Assembly: GCA_964541595.1 (NCBI GenBank)
Contig: CAZIRO010000130.1
Coordinates: 1 to 8,097 of the forward strand
Reading direction: 5' to 3'
DNA length: 8,097 nt
Origin: CAZIRO01 sp964541595
GTDB lineage: Bacteria > Acidobacteriota > HRBIN11
The translations under genes and the position numbers were made by a program. The notes beneath the pieces were generated by a model, which made no database searches, was not told where the DNA came from, and worked only from the letters and a program-made list of their open reading frames with translations. Shown here one piece after another: positions 1-7,307 of this stretch. Positions within the stretch are counted from its first letter, which is position 1. The number at the start of each line of letters is the position of its first letter.

Positions 1-448
1 GCCACACGATTTCACGTGTGGTTCCCGGAAACGTCGTGCTCTCCAGAATGACCAGCATGCCCGGGTGCAGATGTGTCCCCACCGTGCGGGTGGCTTCCAC
101 GATGTAAGAGAGGTCGGGATCGCGGGTCTTGCTCAACGGTGTGGGCACACAGATGATGACCACGTCCGCATGCCGGAGTGCGGCATCGTCCGTCGTCAAC
201 GTCAGTTGTTCGTTGCGGAGTGCACGGTGCAGCGTTTCGATCCGAATACCGTAATCCTCGATCTCACCGGTACGAATCGATGCTAACTTTTGCGGGTCGA
301 CATCGAGTCCGATCACGGAAAAACCGCTATCAACAAGCGCCTCCACCAGGGGGAGCCCCACATAACCGAGTCCCATCACGGCCACCCGGGCGGATGCGTC
401 GTCCAGTCGGGTGACCAGTTGTGCCAGCAATTCGGACGAGATTTGCAT
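1..448 (-). CDS. Nucleotide-sugar 6-dehydrogenase (UDP-GlcNAc/UDP-ManNAc dehydrogenase type), N-terminal part, truncated by window edge
   Basis: Family role: NAD-dependent two-step oxidation of the C6 hydroxyl of a UDP-hexose to a uronic acid, in the cytoplasm, feeding capsule, O-antigen or exopolysaccharide synthesis. Seen: 149 residues are present, read from ATG 448 to the window edge. A Rossmann dinucleotide-binding motif GLGYVGLP lies at residues 26-33, with acidic residues in GLDVD (47-51) after the second strand, where NAD ribose is normally held. CVPTPL (100-105) followed by DPDLSYI (110-116), then LESTTFPGTT (135-144), match the WbpA/TviB/WecC branch better than plain UDP-glucose dehydrogenase. 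The substrate-binding and C-terminal domains, including the catalytic Cys, lie outside the window, so the exact sugar cannot be stated. The start is supported by a promoter about 35 nt upstream. The Shine-Dalgarno is weak (GGGG, 8 nt or so upstream). It is divergent from the kinase gene. Confidence 0.93.
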   Translation of the reverse strand, partial: MQISSELLAQLVTRLDDASARVAVMGLGYVGLPLVEALVDSGFSVIGLDVDPQKLASIRTGEIEDYGIRIETLHRALRNEQLTLTTDDAALRHADVVIICVPTPLSKTRDPDLSYIVEATRTVGTHLHPGMLVILESTTFPGTTREIVW

Positions 449-489
449 CTCTGTACCCCGAACCGGTACAATGAGTTGAACATCGCGGT

Positions 490-518
490 AGTATAGCGCA
501 TTTCGAGATCGGTGTCTA
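490..518 (-). promoter_or_regulatory. Sigma70-type promoter for the nucleotide-sugar dehydrogenase gene
   Basis: On the minus strand a -35 box TAGACA (518-513, 5 of 6 matches to TTGACA) is separated by exactly 17 nt from a -10 box TATACT (495-490, 5 of 6 matches to TATAAT). Predicted transcription starts near 483, leaving a leader of about 35 nt before ATG 448. This is the best promoter match I found in the window. It is a pattern call only, with no experimental support. Confidence 0.6.
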
Positions 519-555
519 TTGACCGGTCGGCGAATGGGTAGCGGACCCGCGTGGG

Positions 556-585
556 TTGAATCGATGGAATACAGTGAAATGTATT
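556..585 (+). promoter_or_regulatory. Weak candidate promoter for the kinase gene
   Basis: TTGAAT (556-561) and TGTATT (580-585) lie 18 nt apart, each matching the consensus at four of six positions. Transcription would begin around 592, leaving only about 11 nt before ATG 603. That would fit the absence of a recognisable Shine-Dalgarno there. Both boxes are poor and this may be chance. Confidence 0.2.
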
Positions 586-602
586 GAAGTCGAGTATGAC
601 AG

Positions 603-3563
603 ATGTTTCTGTTCTTCAAACGCGATGATCCGAAATCGGAAGCCCGCCGTGCCCTGCGTAAGGGCGATTTTCGCACCGCCGGGGATCTGTTTCGTCTGCT
701 TGGAGACTTCGACGCGGCCCTGGATGCCTACCTGCAGGGGCGGCTCTATGCGGAAGCGGCAATGCTATGCGAGGAACAGGGGTTGCCCGGTAAGGCCGCC
801 CAGTATTGGGAACGTGCGCATCGGTACCGGGAGGCAGCGGAAGCCTATCTGAAAGCCGGGGAACTGGATCGCGCACGTCGCATGTTCGAAAAGGCGGAAG
901 ACTACGGTCGTGCGAAAGAACTCGCCGTGCAACTCGGTGCGTTCGAGCAGGCCGGTCGATATGCCGAACGGATCCGTCAATACGGAGAAGCGGCCCGCTA
1001 CTTTTATAAGGCACAGGCCTGGGAAGACGCGGCCCGCGCGGCTGATGCAGCGCTTGCGCAACTGGAAGCGGAACGGTCGGAACGCGAGTTTATTGCTGAA
1101 TGGCAGCGTACATATCAGATCATGTGCAAGATCGGTGCGGTTGCCCGGTTTCATCTGCAGGACTGGCGACGCGCCGGGGAACTGTTTGAACGCGTCCGGG
1201 AATACACGCAGGCTTTGCAGGCGTACGAGCGTGCCGGGGATATGGGCAAGGTCTTGCAGATGCTCGTGCACCTCGGGGACTACGCGCGTGCCCGAACGAT
1301 CATCGAAACACATCCGGAAGTGCGCGCGGAACAGATGGAACTCTGCGGGGATGTCTATATGGAACTGGGGGAGTACACCGAGGCGGCGCGGTACTATCTC
1401 GGCGCCAATCAACCACTCAAGGCGGCCGAGGCGTTTGAACGGCTCGGGGAGATCGAAAAGGCTGCGTTTTTGTACGAACGGGCGCTGGAACTCGAACATG
1501 CGGTCGAACTGTATGAACAGGCTGAAGCGTGGTCGAAAGCGGCTGCCGTATATGCCAGGATGGGCCACTACATGCAGGCGGCGACCTATTTTGAACGTGC
1601 CGGACAGTATTCACAGGCGTACGTGCACTACATGAAAGCCCAGAACTTTTACCATGCGGGACGCATTCTGTATCACCATCTTGGCCGTCGGGAGGACGCC
1701 GTACAGGCACTGCAACGTGTCGACCGCTATTCCCCTGACTTTTTCGCAGCCACCGCATTGCTGTGTCGTATCTGGATCGAAAGCGGCGAAGCGCGGCTTG
1801 CCCTGCGAAAGCTGGAAGAGGTCCTCGAAGGGATCGAACCGGAACGGGACACGCTGGAATTCTTTTATCTGAAAGGCCGGGCCCACGAGGCTCTGCAGGA
1901 GATCGAACCTGCCATGCGCGCATATGAAATGGTCACAGCCGTGGATCTTCAGTACGCGGATGCCCGCGCGCGTCTGCAGACGTTGCAGATCCAGTACGAG
2001 GAAACGCAACGCTTTGCCCAGGTAGCCCAGTCCGGCGGCCGCGTGCGTACGTTACTTGTGGAAACGTCCCGGATGCGGCTGTTCAAGGGATTCGACACCG
2101 ATCGTCAGGTGCCAGTGCTGGTGCAGCACATGCGGCTGGATGCACGAATGTGGCCGGAAGTGCAACGCCGGTTGCGGGCGTATCTGCATTTCCGGCATCG
2201 GTATCTCGCCGGTATCGTCGATATCGCATATGTACAGGAACATGTGACCGTACGGATGGATTACGTGGAGGGCCAGCCTCTGGCACAGTGGCTCGATGCG
2301 CCACCGTCGTTTGCCGAGGTACAGGAAGTGGCCACACAGATCGCACAGGCGCTTCACGCCTGTCACCGCCAGCGGTTGTACCTGGGCATGCTCACCCCAC
2401 AACACGTCATCGTGACGCATGACGGTGGCATCAAACTCGTGCCCTGGGATATCGTCGTGTACGGACCGGATCCGGATTCCCCGTATTCGGCGCCGGAATG
2501 CCGTACCGACCATCCGCCCGACCGTTTGAGTGATGCCTATGCGTTCGGTGCATTGCTCTATCGGATGCTCACCGGTCAGCCGGTGGATCGTGATGCCATA
2601 CAGGAGACCACCGTCCCCGTTCAGGTTCCGCAGAGTGTGCAGAAACTGCTCCAGGACTGCCTGTCCGCTGATGTCGAATCCCGTCCGCAGTCCATGCAGA
2701 TGATCGTGGAGGCGCTGGCTACCGTGGACTTCTATCCCGGCGCGCTGATCGACGACCGGTACGCCATCATTCGACCGCTCGGTCAGGGCGGCATGGGCAA
2801 AGTGTTCCTTGCGGAAGACCGGTTACTGAACGAGAAGGTCGCACTGAAAGTTCTGCACGGCGAGGCGATCACCCATCCACAGGCATTGCGACGATTGATG
2901 CGCGAAATCAAATTGACACGGCGGATCACGCATCCGAATATCGTGCGTACGTTTGAACTCGGACGATACCGGGGTGCCCATTACATTACGATGGAGTACG
3001 TCGAGGGGACACCATTGCACCTCATCGTGCGTCGGGCACGCCGTATCCCGCCGAATATCTGGTGGAAGATCGCATTCCAGATCGCCGATGCCCTGCGTGC
3101 AGCACATGCACAGGGGATCGTCCATCGGGATCTGAAACCGCAAAATATCATGATCACCCGTACCGGGCAGGTGAAAATCCTCGATTTCGGTATCGCCCGC
3201 GTGGTGGACAGCGACGATATCACCCAGGGATACGCGCTCGGAACCCCCAAATACATGTCACCGGAACAGATCCGCGGCGAGCCCATCGACCCCAGATCGG
3301 ATATCTATTCTTTAGGGTTGGTGTTTTATTTTATGCTGACCGGTGTCGAACCGTTCGCCGCCGAGCGTGCGGATACCGTGCTGATGAAACAACTGACCGA
3401 AATGCCCCCACCGTTGACCCGCTGGGTCCCGAATATTCCCCCGGAGATCAACGATCTGGTCATGCGAATGATCGCGAAGGATAAGGCCGACCGGTTCAAA
3501 GACTGTGACGATCTGATCGATCACCTGCGCAAGTTGCCGATCGGCGCGAAGGATCCCGCATAG
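603..3563 (+). CDS. TPR-like solenoid / pseudokinase / Ser-Thr protein kinase fusion
   Basis: A 986-residue protein with no signal peptide or TM segment, so cytoplasmic. Residues about 15-470 are short helical hairpin repeats of TPR type (AAxxYxxAG, EQAGRY, EAARYF patterns), expected to bind partner proteins. Residues about 485-705 are a degenerate kinase: the beta3 Lys position in VPVLVQ is Leu, the HRD Asp is M596 (YLGMLTPQH), the metal-binding Asn is H601, and DFG is replaced by PWD (614-616). SAPE (629-632), SDAYAFG and SRP (693-695) remain. Residues about 719-978 are an intact Hanks-type kinase: GQGGMGKV (727-734), K749, E768, HRDLKPQN (841-848, catalytic D843), DFG (861-863), GTPKYMSPE (880-888). 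It should phosphorylate Ser/Thr using ATP; the substrate is unknown. An in-frame TGA at 597-599 makes ATG 603 the earliest ATG start, with no clear Shine-Dalgarno. The 3' end overlaps the convergent membrane-protein gene by 68 nt. Confidence 0.95.
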   Translation: MFLFFKRDDPKSEARRALRKGDFRTAGDLFRLLGDFDAALDAYLQGRLYAEAAMLCEEQGLPGKAAQYWERAHRYREAAEAYLKAGELDRARRMFEKAEDYGRAKELAVQLGAFEQAGRYAERIRQYGEAARYFYKAQAWEDAARAADAALAQLEAERSEREFIAEWQRTYQIMCKIGAVARFHLQDWRRAGELFERVREYTQALQAYERAGDMGKVLQMLVHLGDYARARTIIETHPEVRAEQMELCGDVYMELGEYTEAARYYLGANQPLKAAEAFERLGEIEKAAFLYERALELEHAVELYEQAEAWSKAAAVYARMGHYMQAATYFERAGQYSQAYVHYMKAQNFYHAGRILYHHLGRREDAVQALQRVDRYSPDFFAATALLCRIWIESGEARLALRKLEEVLEGIEPERDTLEFFYLKGRAHEALQEIEPAMRAYEMVTAVDLQYADARARLQTLQIQYEETQRFAQVAQSGGRVRTLLVETSRMRLFKGFDTDRQVPVLVQHMRLDARMWPEVQRRLRAYLHFRHRYLAGIVDIAYVQEHVTVRMDYVEGQPLAQWLDAPPSFAEVQEVATQIAQALHACHRQRLYLGMLTPQHVIVTHDGGIKLVPWDIVVYGPDPDSPYSAPECRTDHPPDRLSDAYAFGALLYRMLTGQPVDRDAIQETTVPVQVPQSVQKLLQDCLSADVESRPQSMQMIVEALATVDFYPGALIDDRYAIIRPLGQGGMGKVFLAEDRLLNEKVALKVLHGEAITHPQALRRLMREIKLTRRITHPNIVRTFELGRYRGAHYITMEYVEGTPLHLIVRRARRIPPNIWWKIAFQIADALRAAHAQGIVHRDLKPQNIMITRTGQVKILDFGIARVVDSDDITQGYALGTPKYMSPEQIRGEPIDPRSDIYSLGLVFYFMLTGVEPFAAERADTVLMKQLTEMPPPLTRWVPNIPPEINDLVMRMIAKDKADRFKDCDDLIDHLRKLPIGAKDPA

Positions 3564-3936
3564 ATGCGGAAGGGTGCGCATCCAGAACACGTGCGATATC
3601 CGTTTGCAGTTCGTGTAGACTGACCCATAGATCGTGCACAGCAAGGATCAGAACAACCAGCAGCATGAAGAGCGCGCCGCCGATACCGTGCAGTGCGGTG
3701 ACCGGAGATACGGGCCACCACTGAATGCGCGCCGTCCAGAACGCGAACCAGAGTCCGGTCACCCACAGGGCCGCGCCCAGACGCAAACGGCGGCGGGCGC
3801 GTGCGGGCCACGTTTGGACCGCAGTACGGTATTGCCGGATCGCCCAGAGTCCCCCGCCGCAGAGGATCACCGGGATGATCACCTGACAGATCCAGTACAC
3901 GCTATCGGGCAACAAGATCGCCGCTCCTTCGCACAT
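3496..3936 (-). CDS. Small membrane protein, three predicted TM helices, function unknown
   Basis: I do not recognise a family. The 146-residue product has hydrophobic spans at about 12-32, 51-67 and 83-102. A basic loop (residues 34-52, several Arg) lies between the first two, and a polar, Ser/Arg/Asp-rich tail follows from about 120. By the positive-inside rule the 34-52 loop should face the cytoplasm. It begins 5 nt after the TAG of the FecR gene, so it is probably translated from the same mRNA. ATG 3936 has no obvious Shine-Dalgarno. A TTG at 3915 has GAAGGAG 8 nt upstream and would give a 139-residue protein beginning just before the first TM span; either start keeps all three helices. 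The last 22 codons (with stop) lie antisense to the kinase 3' end, which is unusual but does not disturb either hydrophobic pattern. Codons read as real protein across the TM region, so I regard it as a gene. Confidence 0.75.
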   Translation of the reverse strand: MCEGAAILLPDSVYWICQVIIPVILCGGGLWAIRQYRTAVQTWPARARRRLRLGAALWVTGLWFAFWTARIQWWPVSPVTALHGIGGALFMLLVVLILAVHDLWVSLHELQTDIARVLDAHPSASMRDPSRRSATCAGDRSDRHSL

Positions 3937-3941
3937 GGACG

Positions 3942-6026
3942 CTACGGTCGGGTCCGGGGGCTGGTCCGGTGGGTCGATCGATGTGATCGGGGAATCGATC
4001 GGTGATGCGATCGGGACCGCACGGACGCTCGGCTATGTGAACGGTATGCCGAACGTGACTGCGTACGGTACTCCGGCCGCGGTGAAGTCTGTCGGGGACG
4101 TGTCCATTCTCGCGTCGGTCGAGTCCAGCGTCGGAGTCCTTCCATCAGCCAGTATACGGGATCCCGGCTCCGTTCTCGTATCTGTTCTCGGAAACGGGGT
4201 TCCGAACGACGCACGTTCCGGTCCGCCGGACGTTCCCACAGGCGATCCGCGTGTTCTCTCGTTCGGATCGATCGATCGGGACGATCGGGAACATCCCGCC
4301 GGATCCCCGGCTCCCGTTCTGCCGGTTGCGGACGGACCCACCGGTCGCGGGAACGGTTCCACGTGTCGGACGGCGCGCGTGTACGTCCATCCGATGCACG
4401 GTATTGCGGCGGGGGATGCCTGCGCGTGGCCCGCCCGATCGTGCCCATATTCTGGCGGTGCACGCGTTCGGACGGCGTCTCGCGCATGCGCATACCGTCC
4501 CGGGACGGCCGGGGCAGCGTGCGGTACACCGGTGCGGGACGTGTGCGCGGCCGGATCCGTTCGACGGCACCATCCGATGGGCGGGCAGTACGTTGCCGAG
4601 CACGGTATGCGGTTGTCGCGGTCACGGTACGGGTACGCTCGATGCGGGATATCGGCTGTGCGCGAACCAGGCGATCGCCTTCAATCCGCCATCCCGGTGG
4701 TACGGACACCCGGGTACGTACATGGTCCAGCCGCCAGGGCGGGGGCAGGTGGGTGCTGGGTGTCCGAATACGGATGTCCGCATGGGACCAGTGCGTGCGC
4801 GTCAGGCGATATCGATGGACCGGACGGTGGAGCAGTGCCGATTCGTGAACAAAGATCCAGGGACGTCCGACCGGGTCCCAGTACGTGATCGGGAAAAACG
4901 TGTACACGTCAAAATGGACGTTCACAAACGTCAGTGGCCGATACCCGATCGTCAGCGGACACCAGCCGACGTATGGCCCGTGGTGGTACCAGGTGACCCA
5001 CGCATAGCGGAACACCGGCCGCGGAATCCAGATCCACCCGAGATGGACGTCAAAATACCACCATCCGTAATGATGGGTGACCCATCCCCAGGGTTCATAC
5101 GGCACCCAGAACCAGCCGTTGACCCAGACCCAGTGTCCGTATGTGTACGGGAACCACGGTGCATGAATCGGCGGAATCCATACGTAACCGAATTGCGCAT
5201 GGCGTTCCCACCGTCCGTATGCTTCCAGTTCACGACCTTCAAAGTAGAGGTCTTCCGGCAGGTAGTCTTCGATGCCCATCCCGGTCCATGCGCGCCGCCG
5301 TTCCGTATTCCATTCGTCGAAACTGTCTCCGCTGAACGTATGCACGACCTGTGGTACGGGAAGTTCTTCCGGACGGACCCCCAGTACGGCCTGTCCTGCG
5401 GAGATCCGCAGTTCCCCCCGATCGTGCAGCAGTGTGGCGGCACCCGACTGGACACGGACGTAAGTCCCGTTCTCCGGACTGGCGTCCACTCGCACCAGTG
5501 CGGGTTCATCGATCCAGACCGAAACGTCCGGCGTATCCACCCGCAGCTGCACCCGGGCATTCAATCGGCGGGTGCCCTGAGTATCCAGATAGATCGCGCC
5601 GACGCGGAGTTGCAGCAGGACGTCCGCTTCGTTCAGTGTCGTACCCTGAAGTGCGCTGACTTCGAGGGTGGTGTATCGGTCCACACGGATGAACGTTCCG
5701 TTCCCCAGCGAGAGTTCCACCCGACCGGATTCCGTCACGAGGACGTCGCCTTCCGTGAGGACATCGTTGACGGTCGCCGAATGTGCCTCGCCGTATACGC
5801 GTTGAATCGTGGCCGTACCGTCCAGATACTGGATACGCAGTACCCGCGTCCGCACGTCCGCACGGTCGTCGGTTCCCGTCTGTGCCCATACGGACGCGGT
5901 CAGGAGCAGGATCCAGATCCAGACGATCCCACCCGGAATAAACCGTATCGTCCGTCCCGGGGTGTCCTTATTCGAGGACACCTGTCCCATTTGAAACGGA
6001 CAGCGTATCCCATTGCGGATACTCAT
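3942..6026 (-). CDS. Secreted FecR-domain protein with W/Y-rich (DUF6600-like) block and Arg-rich tail
   Basis: A 694-residue exported protein. It has a long N-region, a hydrophobic span at 33-47 and a likely signal peptidase site after SVWA (45-48). Residues about 61-220 form a FecR-like beta domain, with TVNDVLTEGD (85-94) and LSLGNGTFIRVDRYTTLEV (105-123) typical of the family. Residues 270-360 hold 16 tryptophans in repeated WIP, GWxW and YGxWV units, resembling the block found C-terminal to FecR domains in DUF6600-type proteins. Residues about 400-694 are Arg/Pro/Ser/His-rich, probably disordered and very basic. FecR proteins proper are anti-sigma regulators, but this one lacks the usual cytoplasmic N-terminal part, so a structural or envelope-binding role is more likely (inference). 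Start ATG 6026 has GGAG 7 nt upstream. It lies second in the operon, 43 nt after the PEGA gene and 5 nt before the membrane-protein gene. Confidence 0.88.
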   Translation of the reverse strand: MSIRNGIRCPFQMGQVSSNKDTPGRTIRFIPGGIVWIWILLLTASVWAQTGTDDRADVRTRVLRIQYLDGTATIQRVYGEAHSATVNDVLTEGDVLVTESGRVELSLGNGTFIRVDRYTTLEVSALQGTTLNEADVLLQLRVGAIYLDTQGTRRLNARVQLRVDTPDVSVWIDEPALVRVDASPENGTYVRVQSGAATLLHDRGELRISAGQAVLGVRPEELPVPQVVHTFSGDSFDEWNTERRRAWTGMGIEDYLPEDLYFEGRELEAYGRWERHAQFGYVWIPPIHAPWFPYTYGHWVWVNGWFWVPYEPWGWVTHHYGWWYFDVHLGWIWIPRPVFRYAWVTWYHHGPYVGWCPLTIGYRPLTFVNVHFDVYTFFPITYWDPVGRPWIFVHESALLHRPVHRYRLTRTHWSHADIRIRTPSTHLPPPWRLDHVRTRVSVPPGWRIEGDRLVRAQPISRIERTRTVTATTAYRARQRTARPSDGAVERIRPRTRPAPVYRTLPRPSRDGMRMRETPSERVHRQNMGTIGRATRRHPPPQYRASDGRTRAPSDTWNRSRDRWVRPQPAEREPGIRRDVPDRPDRSIRTREHADRLWERPADRNVRRSEPRFREQIRERSRDPVYWLMEGLRRWTRPTREWTRPRQTSPRPEYRTQSRSAYRSHSRASVRSRSHHRSIPRSHRSTHRTSPRTRP
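5961..5982. repeat. Perfect 8-bp inverted repeat with 6-nt loop, inside the 5' part of the FecR gene
   Basis: GGTGTCCT (5961-5968), loop TATTCG, AGGACACC (5975-5982). It lies 44-65 nt into the coding sequence, in the long N-region before the signal-peptide core. In mRNA it would form a GC-rich hairpin near the start of translation. There is no following T tract, so it is not a classical terminator. It may be chance. Confidence 0.35.
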
Positions 6027-6069
6027 GATCGCGCTCCGTCACCCATCACACCTGGGTGTTCAATGGATA

Positions 6070-7233
6070 TCAACGGCCGTGGATATCCCCCGCACGTGTG
6101 ATCTCCACGGTTAGTTCGGGTTCGGTCACGCGTACCGGACGCACGCGTGGAACGTGTCCTTCGGACCGGATTTCCAGCGTGTGGGTCCCCCACGGGATTT
6201 CCAGGACCCAGGCGTCCGTCGCCGGATCGTATGCGGCAGCCACAGCATGGCCGTCGATGAAGAACATCGGATCGGGAATGTCCGTCCGCACCCGGAGGAT
6301 CGCCGTTCGAGATACCGCGCGTTCATCCGGGGAGGTCGCCGTGTGTGCGTTATCATGGAGGTCCGTTTCCGGCTGAACGGACGGGGCATCGGGACGTATG
6401 GCACCCCTGCGCGCCAGGTCCTCCAGATCGATGGCCACTTCGGTATCCCGACCGGGTGCCACTTTGACCGTACGTTCCACCACGCCGTACTCCGGGTGTT
6501 CCACCCGAACGGTATGGGTGCCGGCGGGAATCCGGCGGCTCTTCCACCAGCCGTTGATGTCGCCCGCGCGTCCCCAGAAAGCGCCGTCCACGTATACGAC
6601 CGCGTCGTCCGGTGAGATGTTCAGCCAGATTTCGCCATACGCGGTTGCACGGTACCGTTCACGACGTACATCGCGGTCGTCCCATCGATATCGATACCAC
6701 CCGTACCGGAACCGATACCAGTCCCACCAGTACCAGTCCCACCAGGGTGTCGCACAAAATCCGTACAGGAAGTAGGCCGGATAGAACGGTGCGAGCAATA
6801 CGTGGTACCGGTACACGAACCAGTAGGTCCAGGGGACGTATGTGACCGCATAGCGCCAGTAGTAGTACGGCAACCGGTGCGGATCCAGCGGGGGGATCGG
6901 TCGGCGCCCCCGGTACCACCTGTGGGTGGTGCGGAATCCGCCGACAGTGTGGGAAGAACGGTGGCGGCTGCGAGGGATGACGGATGTGCGTGCGGTCGTG
7001 TGGGAACGGCGTACCGGACGAACGTGGACACGCGATCGCGTATGCGTACGCGTTCGGGCAAACCATACGCCACGGGATGCCGTCGTTCCGTGTGCGATGC
7101 GAGATACATGCGTCCCGGCCCGATGACGTTGCGGCATGGCCGTCACGGTCGCCGTTGTGCTGACCATCCATACGGAGCCGATGCAACACGCGATCCAGCC
7201 GATCGCCCATCGAAACCGGCGTGTACCCTGCAT
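6070..7233 (-). CDS. Secreted protein with Arg/His-rich and W/Y-rich segments and two PEGA-like domains
   Basis: A 387-residue exported protein. The signal peptide has a hydrophobic core at about 9-25 and a likely cleavage after VTA (30-32). Residues 35-115 are rich in Arg, His, Ser and Thr. Residues 121-184 are packed with Trp and Tyr (for example WWDWYWWDWYRF, 164-175). Then come two PEGA-type beta domains: 200-270 (SPDDAVVYVDGAFWG, IPAGTHTVRVEHPEYG) and 309-380 (FFIDGHA, IPWGTHTLEIRSEGH). PEGA domains are small extracytoplasmic modules often linked to cell-surface or peptidoglycan-associated proteins; the ligand is not known. The second copy is the more diverged, with PDPMFFIDGHA in place of the usual PxxAxVxVDG. 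Start ATG 7233 has AGGAGA 7 nt upstream. It is the first gene of a three-gene minus operon and is divergent from the 7308 gene. Confidence 0.88.
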   Translation of the reverse strand: MQGTRRFRWAIGWIACCIGSVWMVSTTATVTAMPQRHRAGTHVSRIAHGTTASRGVWFARTRTHTRSRVHVRPVRRSHTTARTSVIPRSRHRSSHTVGGFRTTHRWYRGRRPIPPLDPHRLPYYYWRYAVTYVPWTYWFVYRYHVLLAPFYPAYFLYGFCATPWWDWYWWDWYRFRYGWYRYRWDDRDVRRERYRATAYGEIWLNISPDDAVVYVDGAFWGRAGDINGWWKSRRIPAGTHTVRVEHPEYGVVERTVKVAPGRDTEVAIDLEDLARRGAIRPDAPSVQPETDLHDNAHTATSPDERAVSRTAILRVRTDIPDPMFFIDGHAVAAAYDPATDAWVLEIPWGTHTLEIRSEGHVPRVRPVRVTEPELTVEITRAGDIHGR

Positions 7234-7249
7234 GGCCCATTCTCCTGAT

Positions 7250-7279
7250 TTGACCAGGACTGTTCAAATGGAATATACA
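7250..7279 (+). promoter_or_regulatory. Sigma70-type promoter for the GATase1-like gene
   Basis: TTGACC (7250-7255, 5 of 6) and TATACA (7274-7279, 4 of 6) are separated by 18 nt. Predicted start is near 7286, giving a short leader to ATG 7308 that contains the G-rich ribosome site. The 74-nt gap also has to hold the promoter of the divergent PEGA operon. The minus strand offers a TATATT at 7277-7272 but no -35 box at the right distance, so that promoter is not called. Confidence 0.5.
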
Positions 7280-7307
7280 AATTCGATGCCAAAAGTGGGG
7301 GGTGGCC

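Noticed and set aside
519..548. TTGACC at 519-524 on the plus strand as a -35 box for the kinase gene
   Set aside because: The sequence 16-19 nt downstream is GC-rich with no -10-like hexamer.
765..1568. 267-codon minus-strand frame within the kinase gene
   Set aside because: Antisense to well-formed TPR-like repeats; its product shows no domain and no ribosome site was seen.
3556..3569. CCGCAT-AG-ATGCGG inverted repeat across the kinase stop codon as a terminator
   Set aside because: The stem is short, the loop is too small without opening a base pair, and no T tract follows on either strand.
3935..4888. 317-codon plus-strand frame antisense to the Arg-rich tail
   Set aside because: Low-complexity Gly/Ser/Arg/Val product that mirrors the repetitive GATCG-rich DNA; no ribosome site or domain.
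4251..6101. 616-codon open frame on the plus strand, antisense to the FecR gene
   Set aside because: It lies opposite a gene with clear signal peptide, FecR domain and ribosome site. Its product has no recognisable domain, no hydrophobic or secondary-structure pattern, and a composition set by the Arg/Trp-rich antisense codons.
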